A stretch of DNA of 64,000 nt from Pseudomonas viridiflava (GTDB lineage Bacteria > Pseudomonadota > Gammaproteobacteria > Pseudomonadales > Pseudomonadaceae). Positions 26,635-35,723 of the stretch are shown piece by piece. The translations under genes and the position numbers were made by a program. The DNA lies in assembly GCF_900590885.1 (NCBI RefSeq), contig NZ_UUON01000051.1, positions 588,331 to 652,330 of the forward strand, in the 5' to 3' direction. Each line of letters starts with the position of its first letter. The stretch's first letter is position 1. The notes beneath the pieces were generated by a model. The model saw only the letters and a program-made list of their open reading frames with translations. It was not told the origin of the DNA and ran no database searches.

Positions 26635-26731
26635 CCAATGTGGGAGGGGGCTTGCCCCCGATGAGGGTATATCAGTCAATATCTCTTTGACTGACCCACC
26701 ACCATCGGGGGCAAGCCCCCTCCCACATTGG
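26635..26731. repeat. Inverted pair of REP elements (REPIN-like)
   Basis: Two 29-nt arms (26635-26663 and 26703-26731) are exact reverse complements, each with the core TGGGAGGGGGCTTGCCCCCG, separated by a 39-nt spacer that contains a further TCAGTCAA/TTGACTGA inverted repeat. It lies 3' of pgaD and upstream of cdiB. REP pairs of this type are dispersed non-autonomous elements in P. fluorescens genomes, mobilised by a RAYT transposase in trans; the hairpin could also end pgaD transcripts. Confidence 0.85.
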
Positions 26732-26747
26732 ATGGTGATTTACAGCT

Positions 26748-27230
26748 CTAGCTCGCGTCTTTGTCGCGATCCTGGCCAGGCACCAGGCTCAGCCCTGGCT
26801 TTTCCACATCGCGGGAAACATGGGACTTCACTTCCGACACGCCGCCCTCCTCGTCGTTGTGGATCACCAACACGCCTGGCCGGCGCAATTGCTCAAGGTC
26901 GCCTTCACCCAGGCTGAAACTCTCGCTGAGGTTCTTGTCGCTCAGCGCCATGGCCTCGGCGCGGCGCTGGGCAAACTTGCGGCCCCGGCGTTGCTGGTAA
27001 CGCGCCCAGCTGATCAGGATCACGGCGTTGAACAAGGCAATCCACAGGTAGACCTGCAGCGTGTTGAGCGCCGCAAAAATCGGCGCCTCCAGGCGCGGGC
27101 CACCGTGAGTTTCCAGCATCGAGGTGATCCCGCGGGCCAGCAGCCAGATCAAACCGGCCCAGGCCAGCAGGGTCAACAGCACATCGATGATCCACATTAC
27201 GGAACGTTGGCGGGTTCTGATCAGTTTCAT
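26748..27230 (-). CDS. pgaD: PgaD, PNAG synthase auxiliary subunit
   Basis: A 160-residue inner-membrane protein with two membrane helices (about 13-35 and 60-80) and a basic then acidic cytoplasmic tail. It works with PgaC to polymerise poly-beta-1,6-N-acetylglucosamine. ATG 27230 is chosen because AGGAGG sits seven bases upstream; a GTG overlapping the pgaC stop at 27236 is too close to that site. It is the last gene of pgaABCD. In E. coli PgaC-PgaD binds cyclic-di-GMP; whether that holds here cannot be read from the sequence. Confidence 0.88.
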   Translation of the reverse strand: MKLIRTRQRSVMWIIDVLLTLLAWAGLIWLLARGITSMLETHGGPRLEAPIFAALNTLQVYLWIALFNAVILISWARYQQRRGRKFAQRRAEAMALSDKNLSESFSLGEGDLEQLRRPGVLVIHNDEEGGVSEVKSHVSRDVEKPGLSLVPGQDRDKDAS

Positions 27231-27232
27231 GA

Positions 27233-28573
27233 TCACGCCTCCTCTTCAACAGGTTTGATGCCGCGATCCGGGCTGACCCAGCGCGCGCGCTTCTGGTGCT
27301 GGTTGAACAGCACCTTGGGAAAGCTGACCAGGGTGGTGAACAGGCTCACCAGCCAGAACACCATCGGGTACCACACGGTCCAGAACAGGGTTTTCCACAG
27401 GTCTTTCTCGTAGCGGCGGTCGATCAGGATGCTCACCGCAAACTGCAACAGGCACACCATCGCCAGCACCAGCCCGGTAAACGCCGGCGGCATCAGGGAC
27501 TCGACGGCGATCGCTTGCGGCAGCGGGATAAATTTGCCCACGCCCCAGAAGATCACCGACAACATGAACGTAAAGGCCCAGCCGGTGGACAGGCAGTACT
27601 CGAACAACAGCGGCCACAGGTAGCGATGGCGCCATTGCCAGATGCCACGGATGTTCTTGAACAGCACTTCAGCACCGCCCTGGGCCCAGCGCAGACGCTG
27701 CTTCCACAGGCCGCCGACGGTTTCCGGCATCAGGATCCAGCACAGCGCGCGGGGCTCGTAGAAAATGCTCCAGTGATCGAGCTGCAGCTTCCAACTGACA
27801 TCGATGTCCTCGGTGATCATGTCGGTGCTCCAGTAGTCGATGCGGTCCAGGGCTTTCTTGCGAAACGCCACCACCACACCCGATACCGTGAAGATCCGCC
27901 CGAATACCCGTTGCGTACGCTTGATCAAGCCGATGATCGACGAGAACTCACCCACCTGCACCCGCCCGATCAAGGTCGACCGCGTGCGGATGCGCGGGTT
28001 GCCGGTGACGGCGCCCAGGCGCGGGTTGTCGAGCATCGGCGCGACCATGTAGGCCGCCGCATTCTTGTCGAGCAACGCATCGCCGTCGATGCACACCAGG
28101 TATTCGCTGCGCGCAGCCACGGCGCCCATGCGTAGGGCCACGGCCTTGCCCTGGTTCTGCGCCAGGTGCAGCACGCGCAGGCGTGGGTGTTCCAATGCCA
28201 GGGCGTCGAGCACGGCGGCGGTGTTGTCCTTGGAGCCGTCATTCACCGCGATCACTTCGATGTTCGGGTACAGCTGGTCCAGCGCCGCGTGAATGGTATC
28301 GGCGGCGTTATCGCCTTCGTTGTAGCAAGGGATGATGATCGAGATCAGCGGGTTGCCGGCCAGGATCGGCGCCGGGGTGTCTTCTTCCCACGGCCAGTGG
28401 CGCTCCCAGTGCAGCCAGAAGTACAGGCCGCCAGCGATCCACAGCGCCGACATGAACAACGGGTAGAAGAACACGAAGTCCATCAGGAACTGCCCGGTGA
28501 CCAGGAAGATCAGGCCCAAGGGCACACCCAGGACCAGAGCCAACACAAATAAAGCCAGGATTCTGTCGAACAT
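27233..28573 (-). CDS. pgaC: PgaC, poly-N-acetylglucosamine synthase (GT2)
   Basis: A 446-residue membrane glycosyltransferase, close to the E. coli length. Two N-terminal membrane helices precede a GT-A domain with NDGSKDNT, the CIDGDALL D-x-D, TEDIDVSW and the QRLRW product-binding motif, followed by C-terminal helices. It polymerises UDP-GlcNAc into PNAG. ATG 28573 lies two bases after the pgaB stop; an extended frame reaches inside pgaB but is an overlap artefact. Confidence 0.95.
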   Translation of the reverse strand: MFDRILALFVLALVLGVPLGLIFLVTGQFLMDFVFFYPLFMSALWIAGGLYFWLHWERHWPWEEDTPAPILAGNPLISIIIPCYNEGDNAADTIHAALDQLYPNIEVIAVNDGSKDNTAAVLDALALEHPRLRVLHLAQNQGKAVALRMGAVAARSEYLVCIDGDALLDKNAAAYMVAPMLDNPRLGAVTGNPRIRTRSTLIGRVQVGEFSSIIGLIKRTQRVFGRIFTVSGVVVAFRKKALDRIDYWSTDMITEDIDVSWKLQLDHWSIFYEPRALCWILMPETVGGLWKQRLRWAQGGAEVLFKNIRGIWQWRHRYLWPLLFEYCLSTGWAFTFMLSVIFWGVGKFIPLPQAIAVESLMPPAFTGLVLAMVCLLQFAVSILIDRRYEKDLWKTLFWTVWYPMVFWLVSLFTTLVSFPKVLFNQHQKRARWVSPDRGIKPVEEEA

Positions 28574-28575
28574 GG

Positions 28576-30573
28576 TCAAGGGTTCCATTGGTTGGAAAGG
28601 GCCGGACGCACAGTCTTCAGGTCCGGGGAATTTTCCAGGAAGTTGTCCGGGTAGTAACCAAAACTCGTGACCCCCTGGCGTTTGAGCACACCCATCCATT
28701 CAGCCATTTGCCTGGCGTCGATATCCGGCGCGGCCTGGGTGCGCCAGTCTTTGGCTTGCAGTTCAAAAACCGTGCGCTGCAGGGCGCCGGGGCGCGCCTT
28801 GACCGTGGCCACCAGTTTCTCCAGCCAGGCATTGGACGTGCTGTACTCCTGGCCTTCCATCAGCGGCATGGCCATGGGCGCGGTCCAGTCGTAGGCCTGG
28901 AGGAAATCATCGAGGTTCTGCGCGAACCAGGCTTCACTGGCCGGGTTGAGCATCGGCTCGGCGAAGATATTGCGCGCGGTCTGCACCTGCGGCCCACCGA
29001 TGGCGCGGACCTTGGCGGTCAGCTCGTGGGTGAAGTCGATCAGGTAGCGGCTCTTGAAGCGCGTCCAGCGTTGCATCACCGCCGGGTCGGCGCGCAGGGC
29101 CTGGATGGTGTTCGGCAGGCCGTTGGCGGCGTAGGCCTTGAGCGCGGCGGGGCTGGCGTCTTCGAAGTCCGAGAGCACCGCATCGTCGTGATACAGCACG
29201 CCGTCGATAGCGTTGTTGCGCGCCAGGTCTTCGTAGATCTCGCCAATGATCTTGCGCACCTGCGGGTCGAACGGCGACAAGCGTTTGTACTGGTCAGGGT
29301 CGGTACCGATCTTGCCGGTTTCCGGGTCCCAACGGGTCACGCGTGGCAGCTTGGGGTCGAGGGCGAAACTCAGCACCGGCATCCACGCATAGACGGCGGC
29401 ATGGGCACGGGTGTGCAACTGCCAGGAGACACGGTTGAACAGGTCGGCACGCACCGGCAGGTGGCGGTTGGGGAAGTACAGCTCATGCACCAGGCCGTCG
29501 CCCTTGGGGTCGGCGAAGGCTTGCAGGAACACGGTACCGGCGCCCATGTCGACCACCCGTTGTACCAGCTGGTCGAGGTTGCGTGCCTGCTGGGCCGGGT
29601 CCGGGTCGTAGACGTTGTCCAGGTCCACATGCAGCACCCGCAGCGGCGCCGGGGTTTGCACCGCGACGATGCTGTTGGCGAAGTGCTCGCCATCCGGGTC
29701 GGAGGCCACCAGGAAGCGCGGGCTGTTCATCAAGTCACTGGAGCTGTCGAGGCCGTCTTCCAGGGTCAGGGCCATCTGGTAGCCCTGCTCACCGACGATC
29801 GCCAGCGAGGTACCTTTGGCGGCGCCGTATGGCCACACCCAGACGCGTGGTTTCTTGCCGGTCACGCTCTGGATTTTTTGCGTGATCGCCGTGACATCCG
29901 CACGCATCCGCGCCTGAAACTGGGCCTGCGTTTCATAGCGCCCGGTGGCCGGGTCATAGCGCAGCGACGTCGCCGCCGGCTCCATGTTGCCCTGGGGGTT
30001 GGCGAGGATCCCGGTGTGGCTGGCGTCGGTGTGCGCGGCGATTTCCACCAGGCCCGACTGCGACACCTCACGAATCTGCTGCCAGGTCAGGAACTCCCCG
30101 CGCGGCCGTGGCGAGCCGGCAAAGTCCACCGGTTTGTTCAGCGGCGTATCGATCCAGTAGCCCACCGGCGCCAGCACCGCCGGCCAATGGTAGGCACGCA
30201 GGATCGGCATCACACGGGTGTAGAAGCTCGAATAGCCGTCATCGAAGCTGAGCATGATGGCTTTGGGCGGCAACGCAGGGCCGCCACGGCGCGCGGCCAG
30301 GATCTGGTCGACGCTGACCGCCTGGTAGCCGTTTTCACGCAGCCAGGCCAGCTGCTCGATCAGGCGCTCGGTGCGCACGGCCACCACGGCCTGGTCGGGG
30401 TCGCGGTCCTCGACGTCGTGATAGGCGATGCCCAGGAAGTGGTTCTTCGGCCACGGCGCTTCGTTGGCCGGTGTCGGCCGCTCGGCGGGTGGAGTGAATG
30501 GCGCGGGTTGCTGGGCGCAGGCACTGGCCAGCAATACACCCAGGACCAACAAGCAACGGCTGAGGACGGTCAT
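28576..30573 (-). CDS. pgaB: PgaB, PNAG de-N-acetylase lipoprotein
   Basis: A 665-residue outer-membrane lipoprotein (lipobox SAC at Cys19). The N-terminal CE4 polysaccharide deacetylase domain (about 43-300) has the metal/catalytic residues of YHDVED and SFDDGYSS and a later AAHTDASHTG pair of histidines; the C-terminal half (about 310-665) is the glycoside-hydrolase-like domain (VLHVDLDNVYD, YHDDAVLSDF). It partially deacetylates PNAG for export through PgaA. It lies 12 nt after pgaA. Confidence 0.95.
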   Translation of the reverse strand: MTVLSRCLLVLGVLLASACAQQPAPFTPPAERPTPANEAPWPKNHFLGIAYHDVEDRDPDQAVVAVRTERLIEQLAWLRENGYQAVSVDQILAARRGGPALPPKAIMLSFDDGYSSFYTRVMPILRAYHWPAVLAPVGYWIDTPLNKPVDFAGSPRPRGEFLTWQQIREVSQSGLVEIAAHTDASHTGILANPQGNMEPAATSLRYDPATGRYETQAQFQARMRADVTAITQKIQSVTGKKPRVWVWPYGAAKGTSLAIVGEQGYQMALTLEDGLDSSSDLMNSPRFLVASDPDGEHFANSIVAVQTPAPLRVLHVDLDNVYDPDPAQQARNLDQLVQRVVDMGAGTVFLQAFADPKGDGLVHELYFPNRHLPVRADLFNRVSWQLHTRAHAAVYAWMPVLSFALDPKLPRVTRWDPETGKIGTDPDQYKRLSPFDPQVRKIIGEIYEDLARNNAIDGVLYHDDAVLSDFEDASPAALKAYAANGLPNTIQALRADPAVMQRWTRFKSRYLIDFTHELTAKVRAIGGPQVQTARNIFAEPMLNPASEAWFAQNLDDFLQAYDWTAPMAMPLMEGQEYSTSNAWLEKLVATVKARPGALQRTVFELQAKDWRTQAAPDIDARQMAEWMGVLKRQGVTSFGYYPDNFLENSPDLKTVRPALSNQWNP

Positions 30574-30585
30574 GGTCAGGCTCTT

Positions 30586-33066
30586 CTAGAAACGGTAAGT
30601 GAGGTCGACGAGCAGGCGCAGATCGCGTTCGCGATCACCGTCGTAGGGTCGGCTGATCAGGCTCAGGTTCGCGCCGACGTCCAGTACGTCGTTCCAGCGA
30701 TACCGTTGGCCGTAACCGACCAGGCCGATACCGCCGGTGGAGTAGTCCTGCTGCTTATAGGTACCCGCACCGACCTGGAACTGCTGGCTCCACTCGGTTT
30801 CGTAGCGGTGATAGAGCACGTGGTTGATGTTGATGATCGGCAACACGGTGAAGTCCGACTTCGGGTTGAAGTACACCGTGTCTTCCTTGCTGTTTTTGCT
30901 CGCGCCGACTTCCAGGCCCAGGTCCACTTGCACGCCCGGCGAGCTGTAGATGCCCTCGCGGCCGCTGAGCAAGGCTTCGAAGCGGTCGTTGCCGTCGCTG
31001 AAATGGGAGGGGCTGAGGGTCAGTTTCCACTCGCGGCTTTCATTCGCGCGCCAGCGGATAAAGCCGCTGCCACCGTTGGCCGTGACGCCATCGTTGAGCG
31101 CGCGCAGCGGCGTGGTGCTGAGCAGGTAGCCGAGGCTGCCGCCGTATTGCCAGTTATCGTTGATGTCGCGGGCAATCGACACGGCGGCGCCTTGCTTGGT
31201 GCCATCGCCGTAGGAGTGGTTGGACACCTCGGCTTCGATAGTCATGTCACGGGTACGCCGCTCCACGCCGACCACCTGCCAACGGTGCTGGCCGGTGCCT
31301 TCTTCGAAGTCGGCACGGGCATAACCGGCACCGGCGAACACGCGCCAGTCTTCGTCGATGGGCGGCGTGTACACACGCGTTTCGATGCCCCAGTCACGGC
31401 TCCCCGAGACCGCACCCGCATCGCCGCCGTTACCGCCGCCGAAGCTTTTGCCGGTGTAGGCCTCCACGCGCAGCTCGGCCATCTCATGCACATCGCGTAG
31501 GCGGCTGAGGCGCTGCACCTGGCGGTTGTCGGGGTTGCGCGCCACCACGTCATCGGTGAGCACGTCGAGCTGGCGCCACTCCTGCAGGTCCAGGGCGGTG
31601 TAGGCCTGGCTCACTTCCAGGCCGATATCGCGCGGGGCCTGGGCTTCGGTTTCCTTGAGCAGGCCTTCAGCGCGCCGTGGCAGGTCGCGGGCGCGGTACA
31701 TGTCGGCCTGGGCCAGGCGCAGGCCGACGTTGCCCGGGGCTTTTGCCACCAGCGCTTCGAGGCCGGCTTCGCTGCCCGCCAGGTCGCCGCCGTAGGTACC
31801 GGCCTGCGCCGACAGTTGTTGCGCGTCCATCCAGCTGTCGTTGGGGTTGCCGATCGGCAGTCCCTTGAGTTCCACCCGTGGGTTCTGGCTGTTGGCCAGG
31901 CCGTTGGCGACCTCGCGGGCCTCCGTCACCTTGTCGCTTTCGAGCAAGGCATAAAACAGCGCCGTGCTGTCTTCTACATGGTCAGCCGGGTCGGCGTCCG
32001 GGGCAGTGATGGCCTGGCGATACAGCGGTTCGGACTTCTCCGGCTGGCGCTGGTCGAGGTAAGCGGCGGCCACCCAGCGCACGGCGTAGGTGGGCAATTG
32101 CACGCCTTCGCCCTTGAGGGTTTCGTACTCGCGGATCACTTCGGCGGTCCGCGCGCGCGCCTTGAGCGCGCCGAGGCGGTCGATGCGCCAGCCCACCACG
32201 TCGTCGTGGGCGCTGGCGTCGGGAGTCCAGCGCGCAAGCAAGCGGTCGTAGTCCTGCAGCGCGCGGTCGGCGATCACGTAGCGTTCTTGCTCGGTGCGCG
32301 TGGCGAATTCGGCCATGCGCACGCGCTCGGCAGCCAAGTCTCCTTCGAGGCGACGCTGGGTCACCGCGTCCACCAGGCCCGGGCGCTTGGCCGACAGGCG
32401 CAACGCGGCCTCCGGCAAACGGGCTTTTTGCAGGGCAACAATATATTCGCGGGCGACGTCCGGTTTGTCGCCGGCGCGGATAAACGCCTGGTCGAACTCG
32501 AACAGTGCGTCGTAGTTCAGGCCGGCGCGGGCCAGCGCGTAGCCCAGGGCCATGCGCCGGTTCGGGTCATCGGGCTTGGCGGCCACCAGCGCGCGGGTGC
32601 GTTGCACGGCTTCACTGGCCTTGCCGCCGTCGGCCTGGGTGAGGGCCAGGCCCAGTTGCAGGTCGACATTATTCGGTTCACGCAGCAGCGCGCGGCGATA
32701 GACCGCCTCGGCCTGCGCCCACTGCTTCTGGTTGCGATAAGTACGCGCGACGGTGGCCAATGCCTGGGAGGTCAAGTCGCGATGCGTGCCCTGGGCCTCA
32801 TACACCTTCAACACTTCGGCGTCCTGGCCGGCCCAACCGGCGATCACCACATGGTCGCTGATCTGGCCGGGCGTCTGGCGCTCGGCGGGCAGTTGGCGCA
32901 ATTGGGTGAGGGCGGGGGTGAAGTTGCCATTGCGCGCCTGAATAATCAGGGCGTCATAGGCCGCGTCGGCCATGGCGAAAGTGGGCATCAGCAACTGGCT
33001 GCACAAGGCGACCCCGACGAGCAGTCGCAACCGGCCTGATGCACTGAGTGGTAGGTTTCGCAACAT
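30586..33066 (-). CDS. pgaA: PgaA, PNAG outer-membrane export porin
   Basis: An 826-residue protein: signal peptide (ending TFAMA), a periplasmic superhelix of TPR motifs up to about residue 510, then a C-terminal 16-strand-type beta barrel ending LVDLTYRF. It exports partially deacetylated PNAG with PgaB. ATG 33066 directly precedes the signal peptide and has AAGGAA upstream; an in-frame start at 33087 is less suitable. It heads the leftward pgaABCD operon. Confidence 0.94.
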   Translation of the reverse strand: MLRNLPLSASGRLRLLVGVALCSQLLMPTFAMADAAYDALIIQARNGNFTPALTQLRQLPAERQTPGQISDHVVIAGWAGQDAEVLKVYEAQGTHRDLTSQALATVARTYRNQKQWAQAEAVYRRALLREPNNVDLQLGLALTQADGGKASEAVQRTRALVAAKPDDPNRRMALGYALARAGLNYDALFEFDQAFIRAGDKPDVAREYIVALQKARLPEAALRLSAKRPGLVDAVTQRRLEGDLAAERVRMAEFATRTEQERYVIADRALQDYDRLLARWTPDASAHDDVVGWRIDRLGALKARARTAEVIREYETLKGEGVQLPTYAVRWVAAAYLDQRQPEKSEPLYRQAITAPDADPADHVEDSTALFYALLESDKVTEAREVANGLANSQNPRVELKGLPIGNPNDSWMDAQQLSAQAGTYGGDLAGSEAGLEALVAKAPGNVGLRLAQADMYRARDLPRRAEGLLKETEAQAPRDIGLEVSQAYTALDLQEWRQLDVLTDDVVARNPDNRQVQRLSRLRDVHEMAELRVEAYTGKSFGGGNGGDAGAVSGSRDWGIETRVYTPPIDEDWRVFAGAGYARADFEEGTGQHRWQVVGVERRTRDMTIEAEVSNHSYGDGTKQGAAVSIARDINDNWQYGGSLGYLLSTTPLRALNDGVTANGGSGFIRWRANESREWKLTLSPSHFSDGNDRFEALLSGREGIYSSPGVQVDLGLEVGASKNSKEDTVYFNPKSDFTVLPIININHVLYHRYETEWSQQFQVGAGTYKQQDYSTGGIGLVGYGQRYRWNDVLDVGANLSLISRPYDGDRERDLRLLVDLTYRF

Positions 33067-33180
33067 ATCGTGAGCTTCCTTACACACGGAAAGCTGTAAC
33101 GATAGGTGGTCCTGAGCGATTCGCTTCAGGGTGCCGACGTCTAATGACCCGGCCTAGCTTTCCTGTAGGAACTATCCCCG

Positions 33181-33218
33181 ACACGCGTGTGCAAAAGTAC
33201 AAGTCAGAACAATTGTTC
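33181..33218. promoter_or_regulatory. Paired palindromes upstream of pgaA
   Basis: Two perfect palindromes lie about 115-150 nt before pgaA: ACACGCGTGT (33181-33190) and GAACAATTGTTC (33207-33218), the latter inside an 18-nt near-palindrome TCAGAACAATTGTTCAGA. The symmetry and position suggest dimeric regulator sites controlling the pga operon. The regulator is not identified. Confidence 0.4.
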
Positions 33219-33244
33219 AGAATTGCATGAGAATCTGAAATGTG

Positions 33245-33338
33245 AATGGGGGAACGGGGTTGCCTGCGATAACAGCCCGCCGCCCGGCACGTGCGCCGGG
33301 CGTTTGACCTTTATCGCGGGCAACCCCGCTCCCCCATT
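33245..33338. repeat. REP-type inverted pair with inner hairpin
   Basis: Imperfect 27-nt arms (33245-33271, 33312-33338) with the core TGCCTGCGATA/TATCGCGGGCA flank an inner near-palindrome CGCCCGGCAC/GTGCGCCGGGCG (33281-33302). It is a different REP family from the one at 26635. It sits between the pga promoter region and the DUF945 gene's 3' end and may terminate that transcript. Confidence 0.75.
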
Positions 33339-33364
33339 ATTTATTTTCGGGCGCCGCTGAAATC

Positions 33365-34861
33365 TTACTGCGCGCCGCTGACCGCACCCACTTTGGCCAT
33401 GACAAAGCCAATGAACTGTTCAACGGTCATCTTCTGGCCATTGAACGTCACTTCATTGTTGGCGTAGTGCAGTTTGGACACCACATCGCTGCCCACCAGG
33501 GTCGCCAGTTGCGTACCCACGGCCATGCCGCTGACCATCTCGCTGGCCATCTGGGATTGCTGCTCGATGGCTTTCGGGTCGGTCACGCCACCGGCCTGCG
33601 CTTGCAGGGCGGCAACGTCGGCGATCATCGGCTTGGACAGCACCAGGTTGGCGTCCAGCAACGACACCATCTGCTTGCCCAGCTCAACCGGCGGCAGTTC
33701 CATGGACGCAGGCTTGGTCAGGTCAACAGAGAGGTTGAACTTGCTTTCGCCGTGGGTGGTTTTCAGGGACAGGTTTTCCAGCGCCACATGCGGCTTGGCG
33801 GCCAGCAGCTGGTTGACGTTGGCTTCAGCCAGGGTCTGCTCGGCTTCGGTCAGTTGCAGTTCCGGCACCGGTTGGCCGGCGGCGGCCGCGGCTTGCACCG
33901 GTTGCATCTTGTCCTGGTACAGCTTGGTCAGCACCAGACTCGACGGCACGTCGAGGTTCTTCAAGCTCACCGCCATGGCAGCGGAGCCGACAGGTTTGCC
34001 CTGGTAGCCGATCTCGTCGATCTTGTAATCGACGCGGCCGTCCATGTTGTTGTCTTTGATTTCGCTGGTGTCTTTCTGCTCGAAGCCCTTGAGCGTCACT
34101 ACGGCCTTTTGCGGGCCGTAGATGAACTTGGCGTCGGTCAGTTCAACGGTGTTCTGCCCGGTATAGAAGCCGAAGGTGGATTTTTCCAGGTTGCTGGCGA
34201 CGGTGAAGCCGGCAAACTCAGCGGCGAATGGCTGGCCATTGGCGTCGACCACGCTGATTTTGAGGTTGTTCATGTAGCCGTCAGCCTTGACCTTCTTGCC
34301 TTCGGCAGTGCTGTCGAAGTCCAGGTTGGCGCCGGAGAAGCTCGCCGAGGACGTGTCGTCCTTGAACTCCAGGGGCAGCAGCTCAACGTTGCCGTTGACC
34401 GAGCGGTTGTAGCCGATGTTGGCCACGCCCTTGAGCGGCGACACGTCTTTGGCGGCGGCGAACCATTTTTCGGTGGTGGGGTTCTTTTCCAGCGCAAAGT
34501 GACTGGTGGCCATGACCGGCAGCCATTTCAGCGATACCAGACGCGAGAACGGCAGCGGGCCGTGTTCGATATGGTCGACAAACAGCAACTCGGGGTTGGG
34601 GTTCTGTTCGCCGAAGAACGAGCCTTGTGCCTTGAGGCGATAGTGCGCGGTGCTGCTGAACAAGCCACGATCCAGGGAGACCAGTTCCAGGTCCAGGGTG
34701 CCGTCGGTGCCGGCCATGGAGCGTTGCAGTTCCTTGTTGGCATCCTGGACCGCCGTTTGCAGCACGGGCTCCAGTTGCTTACCGGTGTACCAGGCGCCGC
34801 CTGCACTGACGACGCCAACGGCGACCACAAAACCCAAAAGAACGACTGCTGGCTTATTCAT
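33365..34861 (-). CDS. DUF945 (YdgA-family) protein
   Basis: A 498-residue protein with an N-terminal signal anchor (residues 6-26) and a long periplasmic domain of repeated beta-strand/helix units, matching YdgA/DUF945 proteins in length and in the GLFSSTAHYRL and LPFSRL motifs. Function is unknown in most bacteria; it is a single gene here with no evident operon partner. Terminator-like hairpins upstream (34907-34944) isolate it from the next gene. Confidence 0.8.
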   Translation of the reverse strand: MNKPAVVLLGFVVAVGVVSAGGAWYTGKQLEPVLQTAVQDANKELQRSMAGTDGTLDLELVSLDRGLFSSTAHYRLKAQGSFFGEQNPNPELLFVDHIEHGPLPFSRLVSLKWLPVMATSHFALEKNPTTEKWFAAAKDVSPLKGVANIGYNRSVNGNVELLPLEFKDDTSSASFSGANLDFDSTAEGKKVKADGYMNNLKISVVDANGQPFAAEFAGFTVASNLEKSTFGFYTGQNTVELTDAKFIYGPQKAVVTLKGFEQKDTSEIKDNNMDGRVDYKIDEIGYQGKPVGSAAMAVSLKNLDVPSSLVLTKLYQDKMQPVQAAAAAGQPVPELQLTEAEQTLAEANVNQLLAAKPHVALENLSLKTTHGESKFNLSVDLTKPASMELPPVELGKQMVSLLDANLVLSKPMIADVAALQAQAGGVTDPKAIEQQSQMASEMVSGMAVGTQLATLVGSDVVSKLHYANNEVTFNGQKMTVEQFIGFVMAKVGAVSGAQ

Positions 34862-34906
34862 GAAGTGACCTGATCAAATCCTGTGAGAAGTGGGCTGTCT
34901 TCCTTG

Positions 34907-34944
34907 AACCCCAAAGGGGTTGGCTCAAGCCCGCCGAAAGCGGG
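34907..34944. terminator. Two adjacent hairpins between leftward genes
   Basis: A perfect AACCCC-AAA-GGGGTT hairpin (34907-34921) is followed by CCCGC-CGAAA-GCGGG (34930-34944). They lie in the 148-nt gap 3' of the unknown membrane gene at 35010. A run of T does not follow, so a terminator role is only suggested. Confidence 0.4.
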
Positions 34945-35009
34945 GGAAGATTAGCACTGGCGGCCACGAACGGCCCAGCTTTCTCAGAGGGGTCAGGTGT
35001 GCAGTTGGT

Positions 35010-35642
35010 TCACGAGTATTCGGTTTCGATCTCGTCGAGCTGGTGATCAAAACTCTTCAAGCGTGCGGTCCAGGTGTATACCAGCACCTCGAACTCGCGG
35101 TGGATCACGGCGTTGCCCGGGGTGTCGGACTTGGGATCACAGAAGTCCAGCTGGTAGCGCTCACGGGCCATTTGTGTGGCCACGTCGGACAATTCCCGCG
35201 CGTTATTCAGCCAATGCCTACCCTCGGCGACCTGTTGGTCGAGCAACACACACTGTTTTTTCAGGACTTCGAGGCTTTTTTCCAGCGGCGTCCCCGTGAG
35301 GTCGCCCATCACTTCCTGAAACGTGCGCCCGGGTTGCCAGTAGCTGCCCCAGAAATAGCGGTCGAACACGGTTTCGACGCGGCGCAGCGCGACCTTGGTG
35401 TCCCAGATGGCCACGCGGGTCTTGCCTTGTTCGAGGAGTTTTTTCTTGACCCGTTGATTCTGATAGGACGCCCAGGCGACCACGCCGATGGACAAGGTGC
35501 CGATCACCAGACAGGCGCTGTCGAGAAACACCATGGCCTTGTCGAGTTGGTGAGCCAGCATGACGCCGTAGAAATAGGTCGCCGATAACAACACCAGTGC
35601 GAAACATACGCACCAGAAAGCGGGAGCATAAGGGTTTTTCAT
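35010..35642 (-). CDS. Unknown membrane protein with cytosolic coiled domain
   Basis: A 210-residue protein with two membrane helices near the N-terminus (about residues 8-28 and 40-60) and a ~150-residue charged helical cytoplasmic domain (RVKKKLLEQGK, ETVFDRYFWGSYW). Start ATG 35642 is chosen over 35663 because the hydrophobic segment begins just after it. I recognise no family. It stands alone between the DUF945 gene and the efflux operon. Confidence 0.65.
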   Translation of the reverse strand: MKNPYAPAFWCVCFALVLLSATYFYGVMLAHQLDKAMVFLDSACLVIGTLSIGVVAWASYQNQRVKKKLLEQGKTRVAIWDTKVALRRVETVFDRYFWGSYWQPGRTFQEVMGDLTGTPLEKSLEVLKKQCVLLDQQVAEGRHWLNNARELSDVATQMARERYQLDFCDPKSDTPGNAVIHREFEVLVYTWTARLKSFDHQLDEIETEYS

Positions 35643-35723
35643 TATTGGAATCCCCATGAGCAAACGCGAGCAGTGTCAGGTGAGGCATCACGGCGCCCCA
35701 CCTGACAAAGCATAGCTATCGCT

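Noticed and set aside
26423..26638. 71-codon leftward frame in the cdi upstream region
   Set aside because: No ribosome site, no recognisable motif, overlaps a REP arm.
28588..31500. Long rightward frame across pgaB and pgaA
   Set aside because: Antisense shadow; the leftward genes have unmistakable family motifs.
35010..35642. Considered a T6SS or CDI immunity protein
   Set aside because: Two-helix membrane topology without toxin neighbour gives no support.
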